Assembly (NCBI RefSeq): GCF_003473485.1
Contig: NC_053046.1
Span: 2,118,001-2,182,000 of the forward strand
Reading direction: 5' to 3'
DNA length: 64,000 nucleotides
Source of the DNA: Medicago truncatula
Taxonomy: Eukaryota; Streptophyta; Magnoliopsida; Fabales; Fabaceae
How positions within the stretch are numbered: position 1 is the stretch's first letter; the number at the start of each line of letters is the position of its first letter. The translations under genes were made by a program, and so were the position numbers. The notes under the pieces are model-generated. The model worked only from the letters and a program-made list of their open reading frames with translations. It searched no databases and was not told the origin of the DNA. Below are positions 1 to 12,439 of the stretch, in pieces.

Positions 1-3000
1 TAGTAATATGAAATTCATTCTCAAGGTAAGTAAAATCTATAAAGTATTGATCAAATTAGGATACTCTATATCAATAATTTAATTTTGAACTTAATCTAAA
101 ATTACTTTTAATTTTTAAATTAAATGCTACGAATATTAATTTAAGAAATCATAAAAACACAATCATTATATATACAAAAATCAATTTTGAACACCGGATA
201 TATCATACAATGTTGATTCTTCCTTATTCTTGTATATAAAATATGATTCTCAAAGTCATGCATGTCAATCACCGAAAATACCATCAACTACATTATTATT
301 CATTCTATGTATTAATATGACTCTTAAGTCATGTACGTCATGTGATGATCAATATTATATATGTTAAAAATACAATGCAGTTGTAAATTTTAACGCATAC
401 TATATTTTTTTTCTTGGTTTTAATTCATATTATATTTATCTATTATGTATCTATTATACATGAAAAGATATTTTTTTAAATAATCGCATAATTTTTTGTA
501 AAGTTCCATTATTTTATGCAAAAATTATAAATTACACCGACTACCACTAATTATTTATTTGGTTTCTCACTTGTATTCATAAATTCTTTTGTGTTTTTTT
601 CTTTTCCCTTCTTTTCCTTTTTTCTTTTTTTACACATACGTAAAAATAAATATTACTTTTGTAAACATACACTTACCTTTTTTTTTAAGGGAGAACAATT
701 CTAAAACAAATATTGTTAGCCCTCTAAATAATTATATATATACATGCATTATAAAAAATATATATATAATAGTGCCCACTAAGTATGGGTCTGAGCGCAA
801 TCTCCATCTCAACCATGCTTAGGCTACCGCTGATTAATACAATATATTTATGTATTCTTATAAGATCTTTACACTTTTTACTTTCTATAAGCTAAAGTTA
901 TTTTAAAATAAATAAGAACTTTAGAATCACACGTAATAAGAACTTTATAAAATAAGATATGATATGATAAAAAAGATAAGCAATTAAAATTTTTATGTAG
1001 AAGTTATAATTTGCATGATGAGAAACTTTGAATTTAATTTTTAATTTCTAATGATGATTATGAGTAAAAATGTATTGAGTTTAATATATCGATTATTCAA
1101 TAAATTCAAAGTAGTATTTTGCTAATCAAATACTTATATGAATATATGACATTAAAGAATACGAAGAAAAAAAAACTAGTTGGTAGATTCTTTAACCAAA
1201 ATACTTGACACGTGAGTTTGATAACTCGTTTATTTAGTTAACTTTTTTTTTTTTCTTCATATTTTGAGCCGGTGGAAGTTTATTATGAGACATGTATTAT
1301 ATTACATCACTTTATTAACATATATGTTATAGAACTTTGGATGGTTAAACCATTCTTGTATTACATATTTCTTACTTACATCCACGTTCTCTATGCTTAT
1401 GTGAAATGTTAGTATTTGACAACTATAATTCCATTAAAGTTTGTGTTTTTTATATTGTTTTGCTAACAAGTGCTTTTATAAATGGTTGACATTATTCTTA
1501 TATTTCAATAATTTATTAAGGTTAACCAAATGAAAGAATAGTTAAATTTTAATTCAAAAAATAACCTCGATTGATAATTAAAGTATAATAAATTATAATA
1601 TATAATTATGCATTAGAGATTACTATATTTTTTAAATTATGTTATAAATTTTCGATAGACTAGACAATAATTAAATTATTAGGGAAAACAATTGCAATAT
1701 ATTGACGATGATAATGATTGAAAAACGTGGAAGATAAGTATGTGATAAAAAAAAAGTATGTGATAAAAATGATGCAAAATAGGTCTAAAATTTCCGTGGT
1801 GTGATATTCCTATCACTTTTATCAATTGGATTTTCGTTATCATTTCTCGAGGTTTCACGGTTGATTCATTTACAATCTCAACCTGGTGTGTTCCAACTCT
1901 GTATCCTCTGCATAACCATATGCTATAATGCATGCACAAGGATAAGGATAACCATTTTTCTGTCTTTAGCATCAGATTGTCATCTTTAAATAGTACATTG
2001 TCTTGCACAGTTGTGTGACGAAAGGGTAGATTTATTTTATTACATACGTCCTTCATTTAAATTTTAAAATATTATGGATTATCTTTTTCCTCAATCACTT
2101 GTTGTATTTCTTGCCATTATTTTTTTCCTGTATCCCACGATTTTTTCAATTTTTTTGTGTTTTTAACTCAATCAACTTCTTAATAGTTAATGCAAACCGA
2201 TGAACAGTGAAATTAGATTGAGTGATAAATACATTTCAACAAATATATCCAAAAACAATGTGTGTGAGTTTAACCACTATACTACTGGACAAAAAAAAAA
2301 TATTTAATTTTCCGTAGCAACGGTGTCATTCAATAGCAATGGTTCAAATTCACGTACCCAAAACAACGAATCATTTTCTCTATTATAAGATATTGAGATG
2401 TGATGAATTAATAGATATCTCAATGTCGTTGATATCCAGTTATGAAATAAAAACTGTACTTTACACAATCTCAAAATATAACATAAACAACAATTTGGCA
2501 AAATGAGCACAAATTAAACTATAAAAAGCACCCATATGCAAGTTAAATGATTAATTTGGAATAAAAAGATATTTAAAAGCCGGTTCAAAATAAAGGTTAA
2601 AATTAAAGGAAGCTGACATAATTTTTCCTATCGTTTAATTTCTTTTGTAGCATTCAACCACACGATAATTTTTTTTTTTTTTTTATGGGAGAAAGTTTAG
2701 GTGAGTTGGGTCTTAACGGTTTATCAGGTTAAGATAGACCCCAATGCTCGGTGAGTGTCCACATGTGTACTTATACATTACTCCCTCCGTCCATAATTAT
2801 AAGATTCTTTTGAAACATTTTGTATCTCCTTAAGTATAAGATCATTTACAATTTTTTAGATGCATTCGTTTTGCAAATACATCATTTATTAATATAATAC
2901 TACCTATTTATCTTGGAATATAAAAAATCAACATTAAATACATTTATATGAATAATCATACACATATTCGACATATTACGTGGGTTCACCTATTAAGTAT

Positions 3001-3690
3001 TCTATCAACTTTTCTTAATATACATCAAGATGGTATAACCAATTAAACAAATAGAGTAACCACCAATAAAATTTTAACTCTTATAACGGTGGTTAAACTC
3101 TTAAGTATGAGTAAACTTTTAATCAATTAAACAAACCTACATATGCTTAAATCACAATGGTATAGCCAATTGCATTAAAAGTATATCTTATAAACATCAT
3201 TTAACAGTAAGGCACAACAACCCATAATAGTTTAGCCATAATATTACTTGATTAAGAAAAAAGTTTAACCATCATTATTTTGTTAACACATATATACTCC
3301 TAGTGCATATTCACATACTCCGAATACAAAGGTCAAATGTGAAATTTGTACGTGTTGGGAAAGAGTCCAAGTGTCAATAAAATAAACGTCTAAGATCACT
3401 AAAAAATTAGACACATTCAACACCGTAAAACATTAAATATATGAATCTCCTCACTTGCATGTGCTAACATTTCCTTTATTTCTAATTAACGTGAGCCTTA
3501 ACTACACACGTATGATCACCCGATTAGGTGAGAATATACCATCTTGTTTATTTGATACTAGTTCTTCAACAAACTAACAAAAACAAAACACGCTCCTTGT
3601 ACTCGTTTCCATGATATTTTAGCATATAATTATTTTTTCTGTTACAAAAAGTAAAAAGATATTCCCGTTATAGGAGTTTGAGTCAAAATA
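1..3690. other. AT-rich intergenic region, no gene recognised
   Basis: Very AT-rich sequence with many poly-A and poly-T runs. Open frames here are short and match no family I recognise, including a 125-codon minus-strand frame at 1679-2056. Near 2781 there is a CTCCCTCCGTCC motif typical of one end of Stowaway-like MITEs, but I found no matching inverted end nearby, so it is at best a remnant. The last few hundred bases form the promoter region of the kinase gene at 4129. Confidence 0.6.
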
Positions 3691-3693
3691 TTT

Positions 3694-3700
3694 TATAAAA
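3694..3700 (+). promoter_or_regulatory. probable TATA box of the PI4K-gamma gene
   Basis: TATAAAA lies 429 bases upstream of the start codon at 4129. It is followed by a CT-rich stretch (about 3720-3960) typical of plant 5' leaders. Position and sequence are the only evidence, and the leader length of about 400 nt is inferred. Confidence 0.45.
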
Positions 3701-4128
3701 AGCCAACGGCTACAAACAATACCGTTCTGTGTCTTCTTCTCTTCTTAGATCATAAAAACTAACATTTCCGAAAACATCGCAAATTAGCTCTAACAAACTT
3801 CATTCTCATCCAATCTCTTTCTTCCCATTTAACCTCTCTCCCTTCCTTCATTTTCCTTTGATTCTTTCCCTGCGTTGGAATCCACTCTCTCTCATTTCTT
3901 AATCCTTTCTTTCGAGAGATTAATCATTAATTAACACATTATTACTTATTCTTTCATTACATTACATTTTTATTATTATTATTATGTAAACATTTTATTC
4001 AATCTTCTGTACGGATTCCTTCCGTTAACTACAGCTAGCTGAAAGACGAGCACTGAGTTTTCAGAAAGAAAAACAAAAACAATACATAAATTAGTTTAGA
4101 TTTGAATTTATTAGATTTTTTTTGAAAG

Positions 4129-6884
4129 ATGTCGGTTGCTGATGTTGCATTGAGACCGATTTTAAAAGAATCGGAAAAAAATTCACATTGTCATCACCGT
4201 CGTAGTTCAAGTGAATCCATTCTGATATACGTCACCGTAGACGGAGCAGTAACACCGATGCGTGTGTTAGAATCTGATTCAATTGCATCAGTGAAAATGA
4301 GGATTCAAACACGCAAAAATGTTTCATGGAAAAAGCAAAATCTAGTTTCCAATGGAAGAGAATTATCTCGTAACAACGCAGAGATGAAAGAGTATGGTGT
4401 AACTACTGGTAATGTTGTTCATTTGGTTCTTCGTCTTTCTGACATGATTTTCATTGTTGTGAGGACAATGTGTGGGAAGGAATTTGAATTTCAGATTGAT
4501 CGGCATAGGAACGTTGCACATCTTAGGAATTGTATTAAAAGAAAGGGGAAAGGTTTTGTTGATCTTGTTGAGGAGGAACAAGAGTTTTTTTGCAGCGGTG
4601 AAAAGCTTGACGATAAGAGGATTTTTGATGATATTTGTAAGAATGATGATGATGTTATTCATCTTATTGTTAAAAAATCGGCGAAAGTTAATGCTACTTT
4701 TGTTCATAATAAGGATTTAGAGGTTTCTGTTGTTGCAGATAATTTGAATTCGAATTCGAATCAGAATTTGAATAATCAGAATCAGGATGAGGTTGTTAAG
4801 GTTATAGAACAACCCTATGGTTTTGATTTTTTGTTAGAACCGATTTTTGTGAACCCTAGGATCAATTATTTTCCTTTCCTATGGGATATGATAGATGCAA
4901 CTTTCAATGGTTTGAAAAAAGGAAATAAACCCGTTAGATCTTCTGAGGGAACAGGTGGGACTTACTTCATGCAAGATTTGAAAGGTGTGGAGTATGTTTC
5001 CGTTTTCAAGCCAATTGATGAGGAACCAATGGCGGTTAATAATCCGCGTGGATTGCCGGTTTCTGTGAACGGTGAGGGATTGAAGAGAGGGACAAAGGTT
5101 GGAGAAGGAGCTGTGAGAGAAGTTGCGGCTTATATATTGGATCATCCAAAGGCTGGACCACGTTTGGTGTCTGGTGAAGCGATTGGTTTTGCTGGTGTTC
5201 CACCTACAGTTATGGTGCGGTGTTTACATGAAGCGTTTAATTACCCTGATGGGGGGGATCGTGGCTCTTCGAGGATGGATCATAAGGTGGGATCTTTGCA
5301 GAAGTTTATGAGTAATGATGGTAATTGTGAGGATATTGGACCTGGTGCTTTTCCTGTGCAAGAGGTGCATAAGATCAGTGTGCTTGATATAAGAATGGCG
5401 AATGCAGATAGGCATGCAGGGAATATATTGTTTAGAAAAGAGCTAAATGGTGAAACCATGCTCATTCCCATTGATCATGGCTATTGTCTTCCTGAGAAAG
5501 TAAGTCACCATTCACATTCTTGTTTTATTTTCCTCTGCATTATCGATTATCATGTTTTCTGTGTTATGTTTGGTGTGTATGTCATTGTTATCATTAGTTT
5601 ACAATACATGCGAGTAGTATCTAAATTCGATACAAAACTGAACTCAATCGGTGTGAATCTACAATGTGGATCCATTTTGGGTATGAATCTCATTTTGAAT
5701 CCTGATTTCATCTCGATTCATTCAATTGAATCATTACCTAAACTTAGTTTAGTCGATCATTTTTACGCTAACTTTGTATAGCCAGTCACTTATCTTTGTC
5801 ATTTGATATATGACTTGAATATTGAATTATTGAGATTCATATATGTTCAAAATATATAGTCTTCAAAATATATTACTTGAATATTGAATTATTGAGATTC
5901 ATATATGTTCAAAATATATAGTCTTGAATATTGAATCTACAGTCCTACAGTCTTGTTTTTACCTAAGAGATATATTTTTATTGGTTATGTATATCGTACG
6001 ATTTATAATAAGATTTGATTTACAGTATGATATAACCATGTTCGTTATAACTTATAATGGCATGAGTAGATTGGATGCAAGAATACCATGTGTGAAGTAT
6101 TTAGCCCTATTTTGGACTATGTTTATGTGAGTTTATACATGTTTAATGAGAGGAGTGAGAGAGTTTCTGAACCAATTGAGATGCAGATGTCAATTTAGAC
6201 TTATATGGTATGAAAATCTATTATTTAAAAAATCAGTAGTTATTGCAAGATTTTTGTAACTTATTTTCTCACTAGAGTTTCTTGAGAAATTCATCCAGAC
6301 TACTTTTATATCTTATTCATTTTCGAGATTCTTATACATCATTTTGCAAGGACATTGTTTGCATATTTGATTAGTCCATGCATACGAAGTTGCTGAAGGT
6401 GGACCAACAAGTTATTATGAACTTAATATGTCATAGGAATTCAGACATTGCGATTATACATAAAAGTCGATTAGTTTGTGAATTAATATTTTTATTCTCT
6501 CTGCAGTTTGAAGATTGCACATTTGATTGGCTTTACTGGCCTCAAGCACGTCAGCCATACTCTCCCGATACAGTTGATTACATATACTCTCTGGATGCTG
6601 AAAAGGACATAGAGCTTCTGAAATATTATGGTTGGGATGTTCCAGTTGAGAGTGCTAGAACACTCCACATCTCCACAATGTTATTGAAGAAAGGGGTTGA
6701 GAGAGGTCTCACTCCCTATGCCATTGGAAGCATCATGTGTAGGGAAAATCTAAACAAAGAATCAGTAATTGAGGAGATTGTCTCTGAAGCCCAGAAATCA
6801 TTGCTACCAGGCACGGAGGAATCTGTTTTTCTCGAATTTGTATCGCAGATCATGGATTCCCGCCTTGGTGAGCTGTCGAAATAG
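4129..6884 (+). CDS. phosphatidylinositol 4-kinase gamma with two ubiquitin-like domains (two exons)
   Basis: Exons are 4129-5499 and 6507-6884. The donor is GTAAGT at 5500 and the acceptor CTGCAG ends at 6506; the join is in phase 0. The product is 582 residues, close to Arabidopsis PI4K-gamma-4. Seen: two ubiquitin-like folds at about residues 31-104 and 106-184, an Asn/Gln-rich linker (205-220), then a PI3/4-kinase-like domain. Its motifs are a Gly-rich loop GTGGTYF (274-280), the Lys of VFKP (294), catalytic MANADRHAGN (D427, N432) and metal-binding DHG (449-451). Exon 2 opens with FEDCTFDW. Known for the family: plant gamma PI4Ks with ubiquitin-like domains often act as protein kinases on proteasome- or ABA-related partners, and lipid kinase activity is weak or unproven. 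Reading stays open through the donor to 5781, so a retained-intron transcript would encode a 550-residue form cut just after DHG. Confidence 0.93.
5813..5926 (+). repeat. tandem duplication, 62-bp period, inside the PI4K-gamma intron
   Basis: A segment beginning ACTTGAATATTGAATTATTG occurs at 5813 and again at 5875, nearly identical over about 50 bases. It is intronic and AT-rich, and looks like a recent local duplication with no evident function. Confidence 0.85.
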
Positions 6885-7217
6885 ACTTTTTTTCTTTGTC
6901 TGATTCATAGGTATTAATGCATATATATGTATGTATGTATTAAATGAAGAAAACCAGTCCATATTTGGATGGACTTAAGGTTGTTGTATAAGAAGGTGAT
7001 GGCCAGAGGTGTTCTAATCTGGACATATAGGTCCGAAGAGATTGCATATTATTACTCACCCAATCACCTCCGTATATTGTTTTTCGGGATTGTATTGCCA
7101 TATTGAACAGAAGTTAAAAGTCTGAATAAGATGTATTCTACTGAGATGGTGTATCTTAGGATTGTATATATATTAGGGTTTGTACAGACATAGGAGTTGG
7201 ATATGTCTTGTGTACAT

Positions 7218-7223
7218 AATAAA
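7218..7223 (+). terminator. candidate polyadenylation signal of the PI4K-gamma gene
   Basis: AATAAA lies 334 bases after the stop codon at 6884, in the last native-looking sequence before the organelle-like insert that begins near 7240. Plant poly(A) signals are loose, so this is only a candidate. Confidence 0.35.
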
Positions 7224-7239
7224 ATGGACATTTTACTCC

Positions 7240-8090
7240 TTAACCCCTATATCGAACACTAAATCCTATCTATTGATAGAAAGATCTTCGTCAAATACCG
7301 GACTTTGCCTTTTTTTAGGAATTCCTCAGACTCATATCCAAGGCAGCTTACCACAAGCACCCCACCCCATACGACTAGTTGGGGTTCGCCTTTTTAATCA
7401 AACAAAGTCAGTATAAGTAGTAGGGGCTTCATAGCTACTTTCATTCTAAAGGAAACCGAAGAACCAACCTTTAGTCAATAGGAGCCCTACTTCCCTCTTT
7501 GCGACCTCATCACTTCAAAGCGCAAACCCATTTCTTTCTGAGTCACCGGGCGGAGCGCACCTTTGGTACTTCAGTAGGGCGAGCTTTTTGATAGTGACTT
7601 CTTTCGTTTGGTAGGGCGACGAAAGAAAGGCTACTTCAATCTAGGAAACTCGAGAGGGTCGCCTTAGGAAGCGTTTGCCGGTAACCAAAGCGTCACTCCT
7701 TCCTTTTTTTTGTTTTATTATGTCGTGACGCTGACTGAATCCAATCCATAAACCCGGAAACGAAACTCAGTTCGTTCCCTTTCGTCAAGTAGGTAAAGTA
7801 GGCATACGAACCCACTTTAGCTTTGCCTTATACTATATTGGAACAAAGCTAAGAAGGAGGCGGAATGGAGAAAGGACAAGGGCGGTCTTGCTTGGCGCAA
7901 AGGCTGCTGGTTCGGGGGTAGGGTACGGTACTAAAGGTCCTCGGACTTCCAGGCGGTTTTTCTTTTGGACAGCTGTTCACCGTTGGATCTCGCCAATACA
8001 GCCCCCTATTGTTTTCGTTACTGAGATATCTTTTTTTTCATTGTTCCCAGGGATTTTTTGGGTAATCCGCTCCCATGCTTCATAAGTATG
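7240..8090. other. organelle-derived insert, probably mitochondrial (NUMT)
   Basis: About 850 bases differ sharply from both flanks. GC content is clearly higher, homopolymer A/T tracts are few, and the texture is that of plant mitochondrial spacer DNA (for example GTAGGGCGACGAAAGAAAGG at 7612-7631). The edges near 7240 and 8090 are abrupt. No intact organellar gene is recognised; the 65-codon frame at 7888-8085 matches nothing I know. It sits just past the 3' end of the kinase gene. The mitochondrial origin is inferred from composition and style, not from an alignment. A plastid origin or an unrelated GC-richer repeat remains possible. Confidence 0.6.
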
Positions 8091-8468
8091 CACCTTTAAA
8101 TATATAAAGTAATTTAAGTAAGACATAATATGCTGAGATTCACATTAAGTCCTAAAATTATTATGTAACTTGAATCTGAACCACATCAAGATAAGTTTCA
8201 GTATACATGTAAAGATAAAAATCACACTATATTCCCCTCCGTTCAGACTGTGTTTCTCCTATTGAATACCATAAGGTTTTGATCTTGATAGAGTCATCCA
8301 GACATTGTTAAATCCACTTGCTGATTGTTCTTCTCTGCTGCACTTTGCTGTGCCATAACCATCCAAAATTTTGAGGCTTAATAACAAAATTTTGGTTTTA
8401 AGAAGTAATTTTGGAACAACTATCCAAAATCCAAACACCTATTTTAGCTATTATAGTTTAGGGTCTTG

Positions 8469-8625
8469 TTAACGAGTGCCCTCGGACACTCTTTAAGCAT
8501 TCATCATAAAGAAATTATTTAAAAAGAAAAAGTAAAACATCAATTTCCAATGCAATAAATGCACAAAATTTTATAAAATCTTACTACTTTAGATGCTTAA
8601 AGAGTACTTCGAGAACACTCGTTAA
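8469..8625. mobile_element. 157-bp MITE with about 31-bp terminal inverted repeats
   Basis: The left end begins TTAACGAGTG and runs to CTCTTTAAGCA at about 8499. The right end (8594-8625) is its reverse complement with a few mismatches and finishes in CACTCGTTAA. The interior is AT-rich and non-coding. No clean target-site duplication was identified, so the superfamily is unassigned. A looser relative may lie at about 35494-35690. Confidence 0.75.
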
Positions 8626-9083
8626 TATTTATATCTCTAAAAAAAACTTAATTTAATTTTGCCGATAGAAAAGTTCTTATAGATATGAAATATCCTCGCA
8701 ATTTAGAATCTCCTTTGAGAATTATGTTATCACAATGTATGTTTCCTAATTGGATTTTCTCATTACCAGCTAGCTAATTATCAAAATTTTGATCATTTAC
8801 TTAAGACACACTCAATCCTCTTATAACTTTGGTTTCGTAACAAACATCATTACCCTATAACTTTATAACTTGAATTTGAATCTTCTCCATTTTCGATCTT
8901 CATTCAAGGTTAAAACATCACCCATTTTTCATTGAAAAAGTTGTGAAGATTCTCATAGAGGAAGTTCTATATAGTGCCGTCCTCTTACTCTTAGGTAGGG
9001 ACGTAGGGTAGTGGCACTGCAGAAGACAGTGGAGAGAAATAAAGGAAAATGAAAACCTCCACTACAAGACAAAAAGTGACAGA

Positions 9084-9090
9084 TATATAA
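9084..9090 (+). promoter_or_regulatory. probable TATA box of the LEA_2/NHL gene
   Basis: TATATAA lies about 170 bases upstream of the ATG at 9257. It is supported only by sequence and spacing. Confidence 0.4.
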
Positions 9091-9256
9091 TAAAATTGGA
9101 CCGAAAGCAACACAACAAACAACTTACGGTCCCACAGTTGTACCACTTTCACATTCACATGTACCCTTTGTCCTCCAAGAAATTTAATAGATACAATAAT
9201 ATAGTTAGTTAAACTTAGAAGTTAGATCTCTCTCACAGTCAAAAAAAACTGTAACC

Positions 9257-9820
9257 ATGACCAAACATGAACATGAAACACCACCGTCAAACCGAACAAA
9301 CCTAGCTTCATGTTTGGTCGCCACCGTTTTCTTAATCTTCATTCTCATCATAATCTTCACACTTTACTTCACACTTTTCAAACCACAAGATCCAAAAATT
9401 TCCGTCACCGCCGTTCAACTCCCATCATTCAACCTCACCAACAACTCCACCACCGTCAACTTCACCTTCTCTCAATACACTTCTGTTAAAAACCCTAACA
9501 GAGGAACATTCTCACACTACGACAGTTCCTTTCAGCTTCTCTCCTATGGAAAACAAATCGGTTTCATGTTCGTTCCTGCTGGGAAGATCAATGCAAGAAG
9601 AACTCAGTTCATGGCTGCTACATTCACTGTTCAATCTCTTCCGTTGAACTTGGAGCCCGAAGGGCTTCAAATGGGGCCCACTGTGGAGATTGAATCTACG
9701 ATTGAAATGGTTGGGAGAGTGAGAGTGTTGCATCTGTTCAGTCATCATGTGGAAGCTAAAGCTGATTGCAGAGTTGCCATTGCTGTTTCAGATGGATCTG
9801 TCTTAGGTTTTCATTGCTAA
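9257..9820 (+). CDS. NDR1/HIN1-like (LEA_2 domain) membrane protein
   Basis: Intronless gene of 187 residues. Seen: a short polar N-terminus, one strongly hydrophobic helix at about residues 17-41 (ending near LYFTLFKP), then an ectodomain with the LEA_2/NHL pattern. That pattern includes a PSFNLTNNSTTVNFTF segment and a VKNPNRGTFSHYDSSF segment, the family's conserved N-P-N/R turn. Several N-glycosylation sequons (NLT, NST, NFT) lie at 55-70. Length and layout match plant NHL proteins, type II membrane proteins of the plasma membrane or ER, some of which act in defence or abiotic stress. Specific function cannot be read from the sequence. The ATG at 9257 is chosen because the membrane helix follows at the usual distance. 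Confidence 0.88.
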   Translation: MTKHEHETPPSNRTNLASCLVATVFLIFILIIIFTLYFTLFKPQDPKISVTAVQLPSFNLTNNSTTVNFTFSQYTSVKNPNRGTFSHYDSSFQLLSYGKQIGFMFVPAGKINARRTQFMAATFTVQSLPLNLEPEGLQMGPTVEIESTIEMVGRVRVLHLFSHHVEAKADCRVAIAVSDGSVLGFHC

Positions 9821-10860
9821 TTATTAATTAATTAGTATAATTTTCTTGATTATTGTCTAATTAATCTCTTTCATTTTTGTAACGTAACTGTAAACTAAAT
9901 TAGTTAGTTGATTCAGGTGGCTAAATTGACCATCTCAATATTTAGAATGAAATTGATTTATCAATTTACTTAATTAGTTTTGATATAGAAATAAAATGAT
10001 GAATAACTAATGCTGATATAGAAATATCTAAGATACATTCGACCTATTTAAATTGACAATGTTGAATTGTTGTTAATGCTAAACTCGATTGAGATTCAAA
10101 ATCCGTGATGTTCATATGGATTTTGAAACTTTGTATATAGAACAGAAGTAAATATCTTAGACACTTCAAATATGAAATTTAGTTTTGAATTATGTTAGTA
10201 AAAAATTATTGTTTAAATGTATTTTTTTGACTTTGCAAATATACTTTTCTGTTTTTAGTTTCTGTGGTTTATTGTTTTGGTTCTTATTGTTTTATTTTAG
10301 TCCTATAATATTTAGAACATTTAATTTTAGTTTCTCCAATGTTATTTACACAAGAACTAAAATGAATATTATGGCATATTTTAAAGACAAAAAACTAATA
10401 GTCTAATACATTCAATTTATGCTTTTCATTAAATTGATTTTGTAATCGGAAACTCAACCAAGGAGAAAGAAAAAAGCAAGCTATAATCTAAAATGTAGGA
10501 AAAGTTAAGACATTATATTGGCTTGAGTGCAATTGGATTAAATTTTTTAAACAAAGATCTTAAATTCGAGCATTGTGGATGGAAAAATATGGTTCAAATG
10601 GAAGACCAAACTAAAGTTGGCTAGATAAATTTTTCAGTGTAGATTAACCATAGACAAGGTTGAAATTTCGCACCAATAACATAGTTAAAACAAAATTAGG
10701 AAAAGTAACCTCATGACTCTGATTCTCTTTTAAACCACCAACCCGTATATTCAATCCAGCATACCTATCATCTCCATCTCATCACTCTTAAAAGGTACAT
10801 TTGTTAAAGAAATGTTCTTAAAATTACAACTTTAATAGCATTTGCTGCTCGTTTTACAAT
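9821..10860. other. spacer between convergent genes, nothing recognised
   Basis: AT-rich sequence between the NHL gene (+) and the lipase-like gene (-). It should hold the 3' ends of both transcripts. A 73-codon frame at 10185-10406 is low-complexity, rich in Phe and Ser, and matches no family I recognise. No repeat with clear ends was seen. Confidence 0.5.
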
Positions 10861-10871
10861 AACTAGAAGAA

Positions 10872-12439
10872 CTACAAGTATTTGTGGAGCTTAGATTCCA
10901 GCTGTAAATCTGGTTTCCACCACTGGTGAATCCCATGAGCTTCTCTGAAACACTTTGGAGGAGTAAAATTCACAGTCAGAGTAGCTGAAGGAATGAGATG
11001 CAGAGGTTCAGATTCCTTACCAAACATATTCATCATTAGAGAACCAAGTGAGTTTTGTGTTGCTAGCTTCTCAATGCTTCCAGCACCAATCTCCTCCATT
11101 TTTCTTCTATGTTCAAAGTATCCGACATACTCCGAACATATATAGTCAGATGGATTCACAAATAAGCATGGAATCCAAGCTGACAACGCATCAAACGAAT
11201 CAAAGGAAGAACTTTTCTTGTCCGAATTCATAGCAATGGCGAGTCCAGCTGTAATGACGCTGCTAGCAATTCGAAGTCTATGTTTCACTTTCTTACTTCT
11301 AATTCTCTCAATTGGAGCAGATGCAAATGGAGGGTTAAAAAGAAAAGACTCGATGAATGTGCCATTTTTAGCCAATGTTTTCCCGGCAAGCAATGCCATG
11401 CCAGATCCTAGAGAGTGACCAGCCAACCATATATTCGAACCATTACCACTAACACTAGCCACCAGGTTTCTCACAGCTCCGATAGCTATCTCTGAGCGTG
11501 AAGTTCGATGAAGTCCATTTTTGAGAAATTGGAGATCCAACTCAATATCACGTGAAACTGAGTCTGCTTTGGTTATAGTCCCTCGAAATGCAATTACATA
11601 ACATGGACTTCTATGTAAGGTGTTATTGCACATATACGGTGGAGGCTTGAATTCATAAATTGCACCAAATATGGAGTTATCAACATCATCAACTAGTGTA
11701 TGAAGCAGCTGAAAGTGAAAGAATGCCCACCAAGGAAATGCTATAGAATCGGGACCTTTCCGTTGTTCTTGTCGGTCTTTTTCTAGAACATAGACTCCTT
11801 GAACCAAGCTAGCAGCTACTGACTTTCGATGATATGCATGATCCCTGTATAAGATTGAATCTTAGTTAGTATTACAATAACCCTAATAACCAAAAACTAT
11901 AACTCAGTTACAGGTTTTAGGATTCGAAGTTTTTGCGATATTGAAGCTCTATGTCTAAGAAGTATGACATAAGTATATCAGGGTTTTGACAATTGGAGTA
12001 GGCTTTAATATTTCCACAGAAGAAATTTAGTTCAAAGGCATTATATTTAACGAGTAAATCATCAATTTCGTCTTTGAACGTTTACCTCTTTCTTAGGTTA
12101 TTTCTCAAGTAAATACAAATGATAGGTAGTCCAAAATATTTAGTCACATCCCTTTGTTAGTTCCTATTATTATACTCTTACAAAAATAAATTTGGTCTTA
12201 AGTGACTAACAAAATGTTAGGGTCTAATTTACTTAAGAAACAAAATAGGAAATAGAGTGTAAATTTCTTGATGCAAACAAGTTTCTGACCATATACTAGT
12301 ACTAGTCATTTGTTGGAATCAGTATATACAAAATAAAAAGCATAGTTGCAGGGGAAGATTTGTTTGATAGAGATTACCAATTGACATAAGTTAGATGTAA
12401 GGGTCCAGAGAGGTGAAAATAGTCTCTCTCAGAGGCCAT
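10872..12439 (-). CDS. class-3-lipase-like alpha/beta hydrolase, At4g10955 type (two exons)
   Basis: Exon 1 is 12378-12439 (62 nt, opening MASERDYFHLSGP). The intron has donor GTAATC and an acceptor ending ATACAG. Exon 2 is 10872-11844. The join splits a Trp codon and gives 344 residues. Seen: the serine nucleophile elbow GHSLG at about 163-167 (Ser165), the class-3 feature YVIAFRGT upstream at about 103-110, and a C-terminal region with a WWKPDLQLESKLHKYL-like end. Known: plant relatives are annotated as GDSL esterase/lipase At4g10955-like, although the fold is that of lipase class 3. The substrate is unknown and no signal peptide is evident. A CTGAG|GTGAGT sequence at 13132-13141 on the same strand suggests an upstream leader exon. 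Confidence 0.9.

Noticed and set aside
1679-2056. 125-codon minus-strand frame in the first spacer
   Set aside because: No motif or domain recognised, no splice context and AT-rich low-complexity end; most likely chance.
2775-2900. Stowaway MITE
   Set aside because: Only one end (CTCCCTCCGTCC) is present; no inverted partner found.
6378-6506. Upstream ATG for kinase exon 2
   Set aside because: These codons lie in the intron; the CTGCAG acceptor at 6506 and the in-phase join explain exon 2.
7888-8085. 65-codon frame in the organelle-like insert
   Set aside because: No recognised organellar protein; the frame is likely chance within transferred DNA.
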